The notes under the pieces: model-generated | What the model was told of the DNA's origin: nothing | The model's input: the letters and a program-made list of their open reading frames with translations, nothing else | Databases searched by the model: none | Shown here: piece after piece, positions 44,462 to 53,932 of the stretch | How positions within the stretch are numbered: the stretch's first letter is position 1 | Layout of the letters: every line of letters begins with the position of its first letter | Assembly (NCBI GenBank): GCA_963718305.1 | Contig: CAVQZG010000018.1 | Location: forward strand, 62,001 to 126,000 | Length of the DNA stretch: 64,000 nt | Reading direction: 5' to 3' | Origin: RYN-230 sp963718305 | GTDB lineage: Bacteria > Actinomycetota > Actinomycetes > Streptosporangiales > Streptosporangiaceae | Program-made: the position numbers and the translations under genes

Positions 44462-44640
44462 CACGGCGCGATCCCGTCCCGCACGCGGACGACGTGCACC
44501 TCACCGAGCGGCTCGAGCCGTGGCTGCGGGAGCCTCGCCTCCGCAAGCGCCTGGCGAAACCCGGCACTCTGGCTGAACGCGGCGAAGGCCTCCGCCAGCG
44601 CCACCGGGTCTCCGTCGAAGTGATAGGCGCTGAGAAACAC
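44461..44640 (-). CDS. Small protein preceding the amidase
   Basis: A 59-residue frame with GTG start at 44640 reads FLSAYHFDGDPVALAEAFAA, FSQSAGFRQALAEARLPQPR and LEPLGEVHVVRVRDGIAP. It has strong protein character and ends in a TGA that overlaps the ATG of the amidase (TGATG), pointing to translational coupling. AGAAGGGG lies about ten bases before the GTG. It has the look of a small conserved actinomycete protein, but I cannot assign a family. It may be needed for, or regulate, the amidase. Confidence 0.55.
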   Translation of the reverse strand: MFLSAYHFDGDPVALAEAFAAFSQSAGFRQALAEARLPQPRLEPLGEVHVVRVRDGIAP

Positions 44641-44780
44641 AGCGTCACGCCCCTTCTGAATTGCCGGTTCGCGCTGCTACTTCTACGGCGCGAGTTCTGA
44701 TCTCGCGGCCGCGAGGCGGTAACTCGCGCCCAACAGATAGGCCGGGGACCAGCCCTGGCGTGGGCAGAAGGAGTTGCGAC

Positions 44781-45890
44781 GTGAGCACGATGCAGCAGCA
44801 GACACCGCCGGCTACGGCAGCGGCCGGCCAGGACATGGGCACCGTCGAGGCGCAGATGGGCAAGATTGTTACCGAGCTGGGTGCGGCACTGGGCGTGCTG
44901 CTTACCGCCCTCGGCACCCGCAGCGGGCTATGGGCAGCGCTCGCCGGAGCCGGACCGCTGACGACCGCCGACGTGGCGGCAAAGGTCAGCGTGGAACCGT
45001 CATTGGTCCGGGAGTGGCTACGGGCACAAGCCGCCGGCGGCTATCTGGACTACGACGCGGCGAACGAGACATTCACGCTGCCTGACGCCGTCGCCGCCGC
45101 CATCTGCTACGGCCCCGGCGGAGCACTCGTCGACGCCTGCGCGACCATGATGTCCTCGATGGGCGAGAGCTTCGCAGCGTTCAGCGAGGCCTTCAGCACC
45201 GGGCAGGGATTCGGCTGGCATCAGCGCACCGCCGACCACTGGCATGGCACGGACGCCTTCACCAGGGTCGCCCTGCCCGCTGAGCTGATCGAGGCCGCGG
45301 TCGATGAGATGGCCGGCGTGGCGGCGGTTCTCACCACGGGCGGCACGGTCGCGGACGTGGGCTGCGGGTACGGCACACCGACCATGTCCATCGCCCGGCT
45401 GTACCCCGCGGCGCAGCTCCTCGGCATTGACTACCACGACGCCTCGATCGCGCACGCTCGCGCCGAGGCTGCCCGCAGCGGCGTCAGCAACGCACGGTTC
45501 GAGGTCGCGGCCGCGGCCGACCTGCCCGGCACTGGGTACGACCTGATCACCTTCTTCGACTCCCTGCACGACATCGGCGACCCCCGCGGTGCGCTGGTGC
45601 GAGCGCGCGCCGCTGTCGCACCGGCCGGAGCGGTGCTGCTGTTCGAGCCCTTGGCCGCCGACGACGTCCAGGACAACCTCAATCCGAACGGGCGCATGTT
45701 TTACGCCGTCTCCACGCTCGCGTGCACACCGAACGCGGTGTCCCAGAAGACGGCCACATCCTCCGAGCCACTGGGCGCGCAGGTCGGCGAGAAGCGGCTC
45801 CGAGCCCTGGCCGCCGAAGCGGGATTCAGCAGCGTCCGCCGCCTCGACATCCCGGCCCCGATGAACCTGGTCTTGGAACTGCGCCCCTGA
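44781..45890 (+). CDS. SAM-dependent methyltransferase with winged-helix N-terminus
   Basis: A 369-residue protein. The N-terminal third is a winged-helix-like dimerisation domain (TRSGLWAALAGAGPLTTADV, then KVSVEPSLVREWLRAQAAGG). The C-terminal part is a class I methyltransferase: motif I VADVGCGYGTPTMSIARLYP, then GIDYHDASIAHARAEA and YDLITFFDSLHDIGDPRGAL. The GTG at 44781 is chosen because AAGGAG lies seven bases upstream. The next gene starts 17 bases after its stop, so they are probably co-transcribed. The substrate is unknown. Confidence 0.85.
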   Translation: MSTMQQQTPPATAAAGQDMGTVEAQMGKIVTELGAALGVLLTALGTRSGLWAALAGAGPLTTADVAAKVSVEPSLVREWLRAQAAGGYLDYDAANETFTLPDAVAAAICYGPGGALVDACATMMSSMGESFAAFSEAFSTGQGFGWHQRTADHWHGTDAFTRVALPAELIEAAVDEMAGVAAVLTTGGTVADVGCGYGTPTMSIARLYPAAQLLGIDYHDASIAHARAEAARSGVSNARFEVAAAADLPGTGYDLITFFDSLHDIGDPRGALVRARAAVAPAGAVLLFEPLAADDVQDNLNPNGRMFYAVSTLACTPNAVSQKTATSSEPLGAQVGEKRLRALAAEAGFSSVRRLDIPAPMNLVLELRP

Positions 45891-45907
45891 CCAGCCATGA
45901 TGGAGCG

Positions 45908-48900
45908 ATGAGTCCAACCGTCCGGCTCATCGGGCGGGAGTCAGCCCTGGCGGCCGCAGGCGCGGTGCTCGGCGATGCCCTCGGTGGCTCCGGGCAGTTC
46001 CTGATGATCAGCGGCGAGGCCGGCATCGGCAAGACGGCACTGCTGGCCGCGCTGACCGGCCAGGCCGGGCCGGTTCCCCTTGTCCTGCGCGGGTTCTGCT
46101 GGGAGGGCGACGGCGCGCCGCCCTACTGGCCTTGGTCACAGGTCCTGCGGGCCAGCGGCGTGCCCATGGCCGACCTCGGCGAGGCGGCCTGGCTGCTGCA
46201 GCCCGTCTCAAGGCCGGCAGAATCGATGAGCGCAGCCGCCGCGGCCGACGCGCAGTTCCGCTTGTTCGAAGCGGTGTCCCGGTGCCTGAGCAGCCTGGCC
46301 GCTGACCGGCCAGTGCTCGTGGTGCTCGACGACCTGCACTGGGCGGACGAGCCTTCGCTGCGGCTGCTGGGATTCCTGGCCCGTGCCCTGACCACCCAGG
46401 CTGTGCTGCTGCTCGGTGCCTACCGGGACACTGAGGCATCCTCGGAGCTGCACGAGCTCGCCGGCATGGCGCAGCAGCTCACCCTCGCTGGCCTCGCGCC
46501 GGCCGAGGTCGAGGCGATGGCCCGGGAAATGGCCGCAGCGATGGCCGAGCCGAAGCCGTCATCCCGGGTCACATCCCAGCTGTGGCAACGCAGCGGGGGC
46601 AACCCGTTCTTTGTCCGCGAGCTGACCCGGTTGCTGGTAGCACAGGGCTCCTGGCACGAGCAGACCCAGATCCCCGCAAGCATCGCGGAAACGTTGCGGC
46701 GAAGGCTGGCCCGCCTCTCCACCGAATGCGTGCGGCTGCTGGAGTGGGCGGCGGTCGCGGGCCGCGACATCGACCTCAGCCTGCTGACGCAGGGCGCAGC
46801 GGCTGCCAGTGAGGCTGCGACCATGAGCCTTCTGGACGAGGCCCGTCAGGCCGGTGTCATCGCGGGCACCTCGCCGCCGCGGTTCACCCACGACCTCTAC
46901 CGCGAGATCATCCTCGATGGCCTCGCCGCGGCGAACAGAGCCGCGATCAACCTGTCGGTCGGGAGAGCGCTGCAAGCACGGCCGGGCCCTGCCGCGCGGG
47001 TCGCGGCGCATCTCCTGGCTGCGGGAGCACGGGCACAGCAGGACGCCCTGGAATACTCGCTCCTCGCGGCCCGCGAGGCCACCGCCCGCCTCGGACATGA
47101 AGATGCCTGCGCGCACTACCTCCGTTCCCTGCAGATCATCGACGAACGTGACGCGTCCTGCGGCATCGCTGGCGAGCGCACTGAGATCCTGCTGCAGCTC
47201 GCCGCGGCGCATGAGCGGACCGGGAAGCCCGACCTGGCCATGCAGCGCTTCCTTGAGGCCACCGACGCCAGCCGCGCGGCCGGCGATGCGACTGGGCTCG
47301 CGATGGCAGCGCTCGGCGTGCAGACGCTCGGGCACCGATCAGGCGCGCAGAACATCGAGCTGCTCGGCCTTCTCCGCGAGGCCTCGGAGCAGCTGGAGGC
47401 GGCGCACGGCCCGCTGGCCTTGCAGTCCCGGGTGCTCGCAGCGCTGGCCCGTGCGATGCGGCACGGATCGGACCGCCTCCCTGGTCCCGAGGTCATCCAG
47501 ACAGCACGCCGGGCCGTACAGCTGGCCGCTGCCGCGAACGATACGAGCGCCCTGGCGAGAGCAAAACTCGCCGTTCACGACGCGATGTGGGTACCCGGCA
47601 CGGCCGCGACGCGGCTGCCCGTCATTGCCGAGATGCTCGACGCCGCGCAGGCCAGTGGCGACGACGATCTCGTCGCCGAGGCGCACCTCCTTCGCGCCGC
47701 GGCCTTGCTTGAGCTCGGGGAGCCAGCCGGACGCGATGAGCTGCTCAGCTATGTCACCTTGGCAGGCGAGTTGGGTCATGCCCGTGGCCGTTGGCGAGCA
47801 CTGACCCGGCAGGCCACGTTCGCCCAGATAGCCGGCCGGGCCGAGGAGTCAGCGCGGCTCGGGGAACAGGCGCTGGAACTCGGGCTGGCCATCGGCGAGC
47901 CGGACGCCATCGGCTGCTTCTGCACCTCCCGCTGGTCGCTGGTGGCCCTCGGCGTGCGCGAGCCAGCGACGGGAATGGACGCTGCTGATCCGCTCTGGCC
48001 GATGTTTCCGCTGCTCAAGGCCTGGCCTCCCGCAGCTCGCGGAGAAGCTGCCGAGGCCGCAGCAGCGCTTGGCGACTTCAGCGTCCTGGACATCGCGGTG
48101 TGGACGGGCACGGAAGCACTCGCCGCGGCCGCTGTCGTGTTCGCGGTGGCGGGCTCGGACGCCCAGCGGACGTGGGTTTACGAGCAGCTCCGCCCGTACG
48201 CCGGGACCCACGTGGTCGTGGGCGGCTGCGCGTCCTACCACGCCGCCGTCGACCACCATCTCGGCGCACTCGCGGCCTCGCTCGGGGACACGGCCACCGC
48301 CGAGGCGCACTATCGCACTGCTTTGGCGATGCACGAGCGACTCGGGGCCGCCGGATGGGTCCGTCTGTCGGAGCAGGCACTGGCGAAGCTCACACCGGTG
48401 AATCCGGCGGCGAACGAGTTCCGGTTGGTGAACGGCGTGCGATCGCTCTCCTTCCAGGGCAAGCAGGTCCAGCTCCCGGACTCGAAGGGCTTGGGCGACC
48501 TGGCGGTCGTGCTCGGGGCCCACGGAGCCTACGTACACGTCCTCACCCTGGTCGGGCACAAGCTCGCACGCATGGGTGCCGACCCGGTGCTGGACGAGCG
48601 AGCAAAGGCTGCGTTCAAGTCCCGGCTGGATCACCTCGCCCAGGAGATCGACGACGCCGACGCTACGGGCAGCCTCGAGCGGGCCAAGACGCTGGAGTCC
48701 GAACGCGATGCACTCATCCGCGAGCTTGCCGCGGCCGCCGGACTAGGCGGCCGGGATCGAAGGCTCGGCGATGAGACGGAGCGGGCGCGGAAGACCGTCA
48801 GCGCGCGGGTGCGTGATGCCCTGTCCAAGATCGAACGTCTGCACCCCGAACTGGCCACGCACCTGCGCGGTGCGCTGCGGATGGGGACCGTCTGCTCCTA

Positions 48901-48937
48901 CACGCCAGCGGAGCCCACCACGTGGAAGGTGAGCTAG
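45908..48937 (+). CDS. Large STAND-type ATPase without LuxR domain
   Basis: A 1009-residue protein. The N-terminal P-loop is FLMISGEAGIGKTALLAAL (Walker A about residues 36-43), Walker B is PVLVVLDDLHWADEPS (about 135-150), as in AfsR-like and predicted ATPase regulators. A long helical repeat region follows. The C-terminal 150 residues have DSKGLGDLAVVLGAHGAYVH, LDERAKAAFKSRLDHLAQEI, ERARKTVSARVRDAL and GTVCSYTPAEPTTW, a domain often found at the end of such actinomycete proteins in place of a DNA-binding domain. No helix-turn-helix is present. It is downstream of the methyltransferase. Confidence 0.85.
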   Translation: MSPTVRLIGRESALAAAGAVLGDALGGSGQFLMISGEAGIGKTALLAALTGQAGPVPLVLRGFCWEGDGAPPYWPWSQVLRASGVPMADLGEAAWLLQPVSRPAESMSAAAAADAQFRLFEAVSRCLSSLAADRPVLVVLDDLHWADEPSLRLLGFLARALTTQAVLLLGAYRDTEASSELHELAGMAQQLTLAGLAPAEVEAMAREMAAAMAEPKPSSRVTSQLWQRSGGNPFFVRELTRLLVAQGSWHEQTQIPASIAETLRRRLARLSTECVRLLEWAAVAGRDIDLSLLTQGAAAASEAATMSLLDEARQAGVIAGTSPPRFTHDLYREIILDGLAAANRAAINLSVGRALQARPGPAARVAAHLLAAGARAQQDALEYSLLAAREATARLGHEDACAHYLRSLQIIDERDASCGIAGERTEILLQLAAAHERTGKPDLAMQRFLEATDASRAAGDATGLAMAALGVQTLGHRSGAQNIELLGLLREASEQLEAAHGPLALQSRVLAALARAMRHGSDRLPGPEVIQTARRAVQLAAAANDTSALARAKLAVHDAMWVPGTAATRLPVIAEMLDAAQASGDDDLVAEAHLLRAAALLELGEPAGRDELLSYVTLAGELGHARGRWRALTRQATFAQIAGRAEESARLGEQALELGLAIGEPDAIGCFCTSRWSLVALGVREPATGMDAADPLWPMFPLLKAWPPAARGEAAEAAAALGDFSVLDIAVWTGTEALAAAAVVFAVAGSDAQRTWVYEQLRPYAGTHVVVGGCASYHAAVDHHLGALAASLGDTATAEAHYRTALAMHERLGAAGWVRLSEQALAKLTPVNPAANEFRLVNGVRSLSFQGKQVQLPDSKGLGDLAVVLGAHGAYVHVLTLVGHKLARMGADPVLDERAKAAFKSRLDHLAQEIDDADATGSLERAKTLESERDALIRELAAAAGLGGRDRRLGDETERARKTVSARVRDALSKIERLHPELATHLRGALRMGTVCSYTPAEPTTWKVS

Positions 48938-49159
48938 CAGCCCCGCTGCCATCCAGCATGCCGGTCACAGCGGCGACCTGCCGGTAAGCAGGGGTCTTGC
49001 GGAGAAGAAGTGCCGCATTTGCAAGTAGTCCAGCGGCGCTGGCCATCCTGGCGGGCTAGCGGGCGGGCGAGTGCCTTGCAGCAGGAGCGGGCGTGGGCCT
49101 GCTGGGCGGGTCGAACGCGTCGGCCTGGGTGAAGGCATGGTCGGGACGCTGGTGGCCTG
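48938..49159. other. Gap between convergent genes
   Basis: A 222-base region between convergent genes; no clear hairpin with T-run was seen. Confidence 0.4.
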
Positions 49160-49345
49160 TCAAGCTGCTGGCCGCCGGAACGAGCGGGTGGCGGCCTTCT
49201 CATCTTCGGATGGATCTGGCACCCAGCTGCGGTGCACGACCCAGGGGCGGGGGGAGCTGTTAATGACCGGAAGCCGGCCGAGGAAAAAGCTGAACAAGCA
49301 GAAGGCGACTGAGACAGCTACCCAGATGCAGATCACGATGGACAT
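49160..49345 (-). CDS. Small membrane protein
   Basis: A 61-residue protein with one N-terminal transmembrane segment (SIVICIWVAVSVAFCLFSFF) and a polar tail (PWVVHRSWVPDPSEDEKA). The very strong ribosome-binding site AAAGGAGGACACCCC before the ATG at 49345 supports translation. It lies 67 bases after the stop of another small gene on the same strand. No family is recognised. Confidence 0.6.
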   Translation of the reverse strand: MSIVICIWVAVSVAFCLFSFFLGRLPVINSSPRPWVVHRSWVPDPSEDEKAATRSFRRPAA

Positions 49346-49412
49346 GGGGTGTCCTCCTTTTGGTTCGGGTGATCCGGCCACCCCGCGGCGGGTGGCTGGC
49401 CATTCCGGCGGG

Positions 49413-49634
49413 TCAGATGGCGGGCCGGCGCATGGTCGGGCGGTGGGCGAGCCTGCGCAGCACCGTCCGGGCCCGCACCCGCCAGCTCTGGTATGACCGG
49501 TCAGTGGCCGTGGCGGGGAGCCGGGCCGCTTGGGTGCGGAGCTGGCGGCGCAGCCGTTGTTTGCTGGCTTGCACCAGAATGTCGCGCTGGTGCTGTGCGG
49601 CGAGTTGGCTGGCGATGTGGGGATGGATCAACAT
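49413..49634 (-). CDS. Small basic protein
   Basis: A 73-residue arginine-rich protein beginning MLIHPHIASQLAAQHQRDIL and ending RRLAHRPTMRRPAI. AGGAG lies six bases before the ATG at 49634. It precedes the small membrane protein gene on the same strand and may share its transcript. Basic character may suit nucleic-acid or membrane contact, but that is speculation. Confidence 0.5.
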   Translation of the reverse strand: MLIHPHIASQLAAQHQRDILVQASKQRLRRQLRTQAARLPATATDRSYQSWRVRARTVLRRLAHRPTMRRPAI

Positions 49635-49953
49635 TTCTTTCTCCTGACTGCGCGGGGCGGGTCCCCTTGGCCGTTACCTTCAGGTTCGGCTAGCCGGGCG
49701 TGCCCAGGGCAGAGGCCGGGTTACCCCTTTCACGCGTCGCAGACCAGGGGGTAGAACTACCCACCGCCCGCACCTGGCTGGCGACCCCAGCCGCCGGCCA
49801 GCTGGCAGTACTACCCGACTTGGCTCACGATCGTGGGCTGGCGGGCGCATCGCTGTGACCTGCGCGTCCTGAAGGAGGCGGTCCGTCTGTTTGATCTGGT
49901 CGCCGGGTTACCGTGGCGGCCAGCCCGCTCGGGCCCTGGGGAAACAGAGGCAG
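49635..49953. other. Gap upstream of the small gene pair
   Basis: A 319-base region lying between the end of a LuxR gene and the small gene pair. It contains the inverted repeat at 49749-49762 and two nearby partial copies of its CTACCC arm. No other structure was recognised. Confidence 0.4.
49749..49762. promoter_or_regulatory. Candidate regulator site
   Basis: GGGTAG-AA-CTACCC is a perfect six-base inverted repeat, 115 bases before the small gene pair. Its arm recurs as part of AGTACTACCC near 49808. Such symmetrical sites are typical of LuxR or other dimeric regulators; the protein is unknown. Confidence 0.35.
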
Positions 49954-52374
49954 TTAGACGAGGCCGGCTTGCAGGGCAAAGCGGGTCAGGTCGGCGCGGC
50001 GCCGGCATCCGCTCTTGTCGCGGATGCGGTCCAGGTGGGAGCGGACGGTGCGCACACTGATGAACAGCTGACCGGCGATCTGGGCGTCGGTGCGGCCCTG
50101 GGCGACCAGGGTGACGAGTTCGCGTTCGCGGGCACTGAGCAGCGTCACGCCCGGCGGCGGTTGCGGCTCCAGCGTGGCGGGAGCGGTGAGCAAGGTGGCG
50201 AACTCGACTGCGGTGGCCAGGCTCATCTCCGCACCGCGTTCCTCGGCTGCCTGTACCTGAGCCGGTCCCAGCGCTTGCGCGGCCTTCCGCAAGGGTTCCT
50301 GGCGGCGGTGTGCGTCTTGCGGCAGGTCGGGCACGCCGATTGCTGCACTTTGAGTGATGTACGCTGCCCAGATCGTGCTCGCTTCGGCCCACCGGCCGGT
50401 CGCTGCGCACAGGTGCCCGCAGGTGTTCAGGCAGTCGGTCAGTCGCAGCCGGTCACCGGTCTGCGCCGCTAGGCCGATAGATTCACGCAGGTGCGCCGAG
50501 GTGTCGTCTATGTGGCCTGTCTGGCGGTCCAGTTCCGCCATGAGCCATAGGCATTCCGCTTGATCCTGCAGATCGCCTGCGCCCCGGGCCGAGGCCAGCG
50601 CATCGGTGCAGCTGCCCTGGGCGGAGGCGATCTGGTCAGCCTCCATTAGCGCAGACGCCAGGGCAATGGCGCACCCTCGAGCGAACCAGCCGGGAATACC
50701 CGCAGGGTCGATCCGCTGCGTTTGCCGCGCCCATCGCAGCGCATTGTCTGCATCGCCGGCGTATGAAGCAGCCCAGCTGAGCTCCCGCAACGCCTTGGCC
50801 TCCCCCGCGGGGTAGCCCAGTTCCCGGGCCAGGGCCAGGGCACGGCGGCCATCTTCATCGGCCTCAGTGATCCGGTCAAGGTTCCGCAATATCGCCGCCC
50901 TGGCTGCCAGCCCGTCAACCAGCTCAGGCGACGGCGCGCCCGCTGCCAGGGCGTCCCGGACCGCCGTGAAATGGCCGAGCGCAGTGCCATAGTCCGCCGT
51001 GCCGCACGCGAAATGGCCCAGCCAAAGCTGCGCGGCGGACCACACATCATCGCCCGGGATGGCATGAGCGGCCGCAGAGCGCAGCAGCGGGTACCCGGCG
51101 GCCGAACGGCCCCGCAGCCGCCACCAGGGCGCCAGCGCGATGGCCAGGCGCAGCGCCGCAACCCGCTCGTGCTCCAAGGCCCAAGTCAGGGCCTGCTGGG
51201 TGGTGGCATCTTCGGTGTCCAGCCACCGGGCGGCGGCCGCTTCTCCGCCGCTGACCTGCAGACCGGCCGCGGCCTGCTCAGCCACCTGCAGCGCATACCC
51301 AGCCAGCGCGGCTGCGGCCGCGTGCTGCTCGCCGGCCTCGGCCAGCCGCTCCAGCCCGTAGGCGCGCAGGGTCTCCAGCATCAGATACCGGGCCCGGCCG
51401 TCGGGCCCAGCACGGGGCGGGGTGAGCAGCGAGCAGTCGACCAGGTGCAACACCGCCGGCTCGGCGACGCCCCCGGCGACCGCCTGCGCAGCGTCCAGAG
51501 TGAACGAGCCTGGGAAGATCGCGAGGCGGCGGAACACCCGCCGCTCGTCCACACTGAGCAGCTGGTAGCTCCACTCCACGGTCGCCGCCAGTGACCGCTG
51601 CCGCGCCGACGCTCTCCGGTCACCCCCAGTCAGCAGGGCAAACCTGTGATCCAGCCGCTCCAGCAACTGCGGGAGACCCAGCGCCTCGGCCCGGGCCGCA
51701 GCCAGCTCGATCGCCAGCGGCATCCCATCCAGCCGCCCCACGATCTGTGCCACCAGCGCCGGCGAATCGCCGGTCAGCGCGAACGCTGAGTCGAGCTGCC
51801 GGGCCCGGTCAGCGAACAAGACCATCGCGTCCGACGCGCCGACATCTGCCAGGTGATCCGGCCCGGGCACGGCCAGCGGCGACAGCCTGTAGCGAGCCTC
51901 CCCGGCGATCCCGACCGGTTCCCGGCTGGTCGCCAGCACCCGCACATCATCGGCAGCCGTTAGCAGCGTCCCGCACAGCTCCGCGACCGCCGCCAACATG
52001 TGCTCACAGTTGTCCAGCATCAGCAGCAGCTGCTGGCGGGCCAGCACCTCAACCAGTGCCTCCACGAGGGACATGCCCGGCGGCTGATGCACTTCCAGCG
52101 CCACCGCCACCGCGGCCGGGACCAGCGCCGGCTCCTGGACGGCGGCCAGCTCCACCAGCCACACCCCGTCGGCGAACCGGCTCGACACCCGGCGGGCCAC
52201 CTCGCCGGCCAGCCGGGTCTTGCCCACCCCGCCCGGACCGGTTACTGTCACCAGCCGGTACTTCCCGAGCAGCCCGGCGACCTTGCTCACCTCGGACTCC
52301 CGGCCGACGAAACTCGTCAGCGCCGGGACAAAACCATGCACCCTGCCAGCGGCCGCGACCGCAGCATCCCCCAC
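49954..52374 (-). CDS. LuxR-family regulator with NB-ARC-type ATPase
   Basis: The frame is open for 983 residues, but the recognisable protein starts at about residue 178 (GTG at 52374, VGDAAVAAAGRVHGFVPALT), giving about 806 residues. It carries the P-loop TVTGPGGVGKTRLAGEVA (about residues 44-61), LMLDNCEHML, GMPLAIELAAARAEAL, a helical repeat region, and the C-terminal LuxR HTH (LSARERELVTLVAQGR, then ISVRTVRSHLDRIRDK). The upstream part of the frame is arginine- and proline-rich and looks non-coding. It resembles AfsR-like regulators with LuxR HTH. Confidence 0.85.
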   Translation of the reverse strand: MGDAAVAAAGRVHGFVPALTSFVGRESEVSKVAGLLGKYRLVTVTGPGGVGKTRLAGEVARRVSSRFADGVWLVELAAVQEPALVPAAVAVALEVHQPPGMSLVEALVEVLARQQLLLMLDNCEHMLAAVAELCGTLLTAADDVRVLATSREPVGIAGEARYRLSPLAVPGPDHLADVGASDAMVLFADRARQLDSAFALTGDSPALVAQIVGRLDGMPLAIELAAARAEALGLPQLLERLDHRFALLTGGDRRASARQRSLAATVEWSYQLLSVDERRVFRRLAIFPGSFTLDAAQAVAGGVAEPAVLHLVDCSLLTPPRAGPDGRARYLMLETLRAYGLERLAEAGEQHAAAAALAGYALQVAEQAAAGLQVSGGEAAAARWLDTEDATTQQALTWALEHERVAALRLAIALAPWWRLRGRSAAGYPLLRSAAAHAIPGDDVWSAAQLWLGHFACGTADYGTALGHFTAVRDALAAGAPSPELVDGLAARAAILRNLDRITEADEDGRRALALARELGYPAGEAKALRELSWAASYAGDADNALRWARQTQRIDPAGIPGWFARGCAIALASALMEADQIASAQGSCTDALASARGAGDLQDQAECLWLMAELDRQTGHIDDTSAHLRESIGLAAQTGDRLRLTDCLNTCGHLCAATGRWAEASTIWAAYITQSAAIGVPDLPQDAHRRQEPLRKAAQALGPAQVQAAEERGAEMSLATAVEFATLLTAPATLEPQPPPGVTLLSARERELVTLVAQGRTDAQIAGQLFISVRTVRSHLDRIRDKSGCRRRADLTRFALQAGLV

Positions 52375-52989
52375 AGCCCGTACCCTACCGGCCGCTGCGC
52401 CAGCCGCCCAGCCTCTACCGGACTGAGGTGGCCGGGGGCCCGCGGGACCGGGCCAGCTCAGCGCCGCGGAACGGGCGAGCTTGGCTGCCCGGCGCCACCG
52501 GCAAGCCAGCATCACCGACGGGCGCCGCCCACTGCCCTGCCGCACGCACCGCGCCACTCGGCCGCCACTCCTGGTCTTGCACGGCCGGCGGAAGCCCAGG
52601 CAGGGCACGGGCTGAGCGGCTGTGGGTAGCTCTGCCAAGCACCGCCCGGCTGGAAGGGGTATCCGGCCTCTGCCCGCAGCTTCCTCGCGGGAAGCAGCGT
52701 GTCTCTCGATGGCCAGAACACGTTCCGCCGGACACAAGAGGCAGGAGAGACCCATGTCCACCCACACCCGCCCCAGTAGGGAGCAGGCCCCGCGGGAGAT
52801 CGTTCCCGTCCGGCCGGCCTCGCTGCAGGTCGGCTCGGGCTCGCAGTTGGGCTGGCTCAGTGCGGCCGGCATGGTTGTGACTTCGGGCATGACCCGATCG
52901 TGCATGGAACCACATCACAACCGACGCAGCTACATAACGGCGAGTGCGCCGCCAGATCGGGGCTGAGGGGGCTTCTAGACTGGGCGGCC
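52375..52989. other. Gap between divergent genes
   Basis: About 615 bases between the LuxR gene and the SDR gene. If the LuxR start is further upstream (ATG at 52512 or the frame limit at 52905), part of this is coding. No promoter was picked out with confidence. Confidence 0.4.
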
Positions 52990-53775
52990 ATGAGCAAGCT
53001 GGCGGGGAAGCGGGCACTGGTCACCGGCGGCACCACCGGCCTGGGCCTGGCCATCGCCGGGCGTTTCCTGGCTGAGGGCGCACAGGTGGTGATCACCGGC
53101 CGTGATCACGAACTGGGCGGGCGCGCCGGGCAGGCGCTGGGACCGGGCGCCTGGTTCGTCGCCGCGGACGCTGCTGACCCGGACGCGGTCGCCTCGTCGG
53201 TGGGCGCCGCCGCGGACCACCTGGGCGGCCTGGACGTGCTGGTCAACAACGCGGGCGCAGGGGTGACCGCGCGGCTGATCGAGACGCCGCTGGCCGACTA
53301 TGACCGGGTCATGAGCGTCAACGTGCGCGGCTACCTGCTGTATGCGCAGCACGCCTACCCGCACCTGGCCCGCCGCCGTGGATGCATGATCCACATCGCC
53401 TCTGATGCTGGAATCTGGGGCGAGCAGGCGATCGGGCTGTATTCGGTGACCAAGGCCGCCGTTGTCATGCTGGGAAAAATGCTCGCGCTGGACGGAGGCC
53501 CGGACGGGGTGCGCTCGAACGTGCTGTGCCCAGGCGATATCTGGCCAGGCATGCGGCATATGGGGCCGCCGGGTAACCCAGACCACGGCGAGGAGAGTGG
53601 CGGCTGGCTGCTGCCGCCGATCGGCCGGGTCGGCCAGGCCCGCGACGTCGCTGCCGCGGCGGTGTTTTATGCCAGTGAGGATGCCGCGTTCATAACCGGG
53701 ACCACGCTGCTGGTAGACGGCGGGATGACCGCCGGCTACCAGCAGCGCGAACACAGCCCGCAGGCCGGCATCTAA
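52990..53775 (+). CDS. Short-chain dehydrogenase/reductase
   Basis: A 261-residue classical SDR: cofactor motif LVTGGTTGLGLAIAGRFLAE, the NNAGAG motif in VLVNNAGAGVTARLI, catalytic Ser in MIHIASDAGIWG, Tyr-Lys in LYSVTKAAVVML, and the usual DVAAAAVFYASEDAAFITGT near the end. The ATG at 52990 is chosen; the frame is open to 52900 but lacks coding character. The substrate is unknown. Confidence 0.9.
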   Translation: MSKLAGKRALVTGGTTGLGLAIAGRFLAEGAQVVITGRDHELGGRAGQALGPGAWFVAADAADPDAVASSVGAAADHLGGLDVLVNNAGAGVTARLIETPLADYDRVMSVNVRGYLLYAQHAYPHLARRRGCMIHIASDAGIWGEQAIGLYSVTKAAVVMLGKMLALDGGPDGVRSNVLCPGDIWPGMRHMGPPGNPDHGEESGGWLLPPIGRVGQARDVAAAAVFYASEDAAFITGTTLLVDGGMTAGYQQREHSPQAGI

Positions 53776-53932
53776 GAGAGAGAACTCGCACCAGGCAGCA
53801 ACTACTCAGCAGCCACTCTCGTCGCAACATGACCGGATGTCTGTGGCGGGTCGCGGATACTTCCGTCCGGGGCAGGTGTGTAGCGTCTGGAGTGTTGACC
53901 GGTCACGACCGCGAGGGGCAGGTGAGCGCGCG

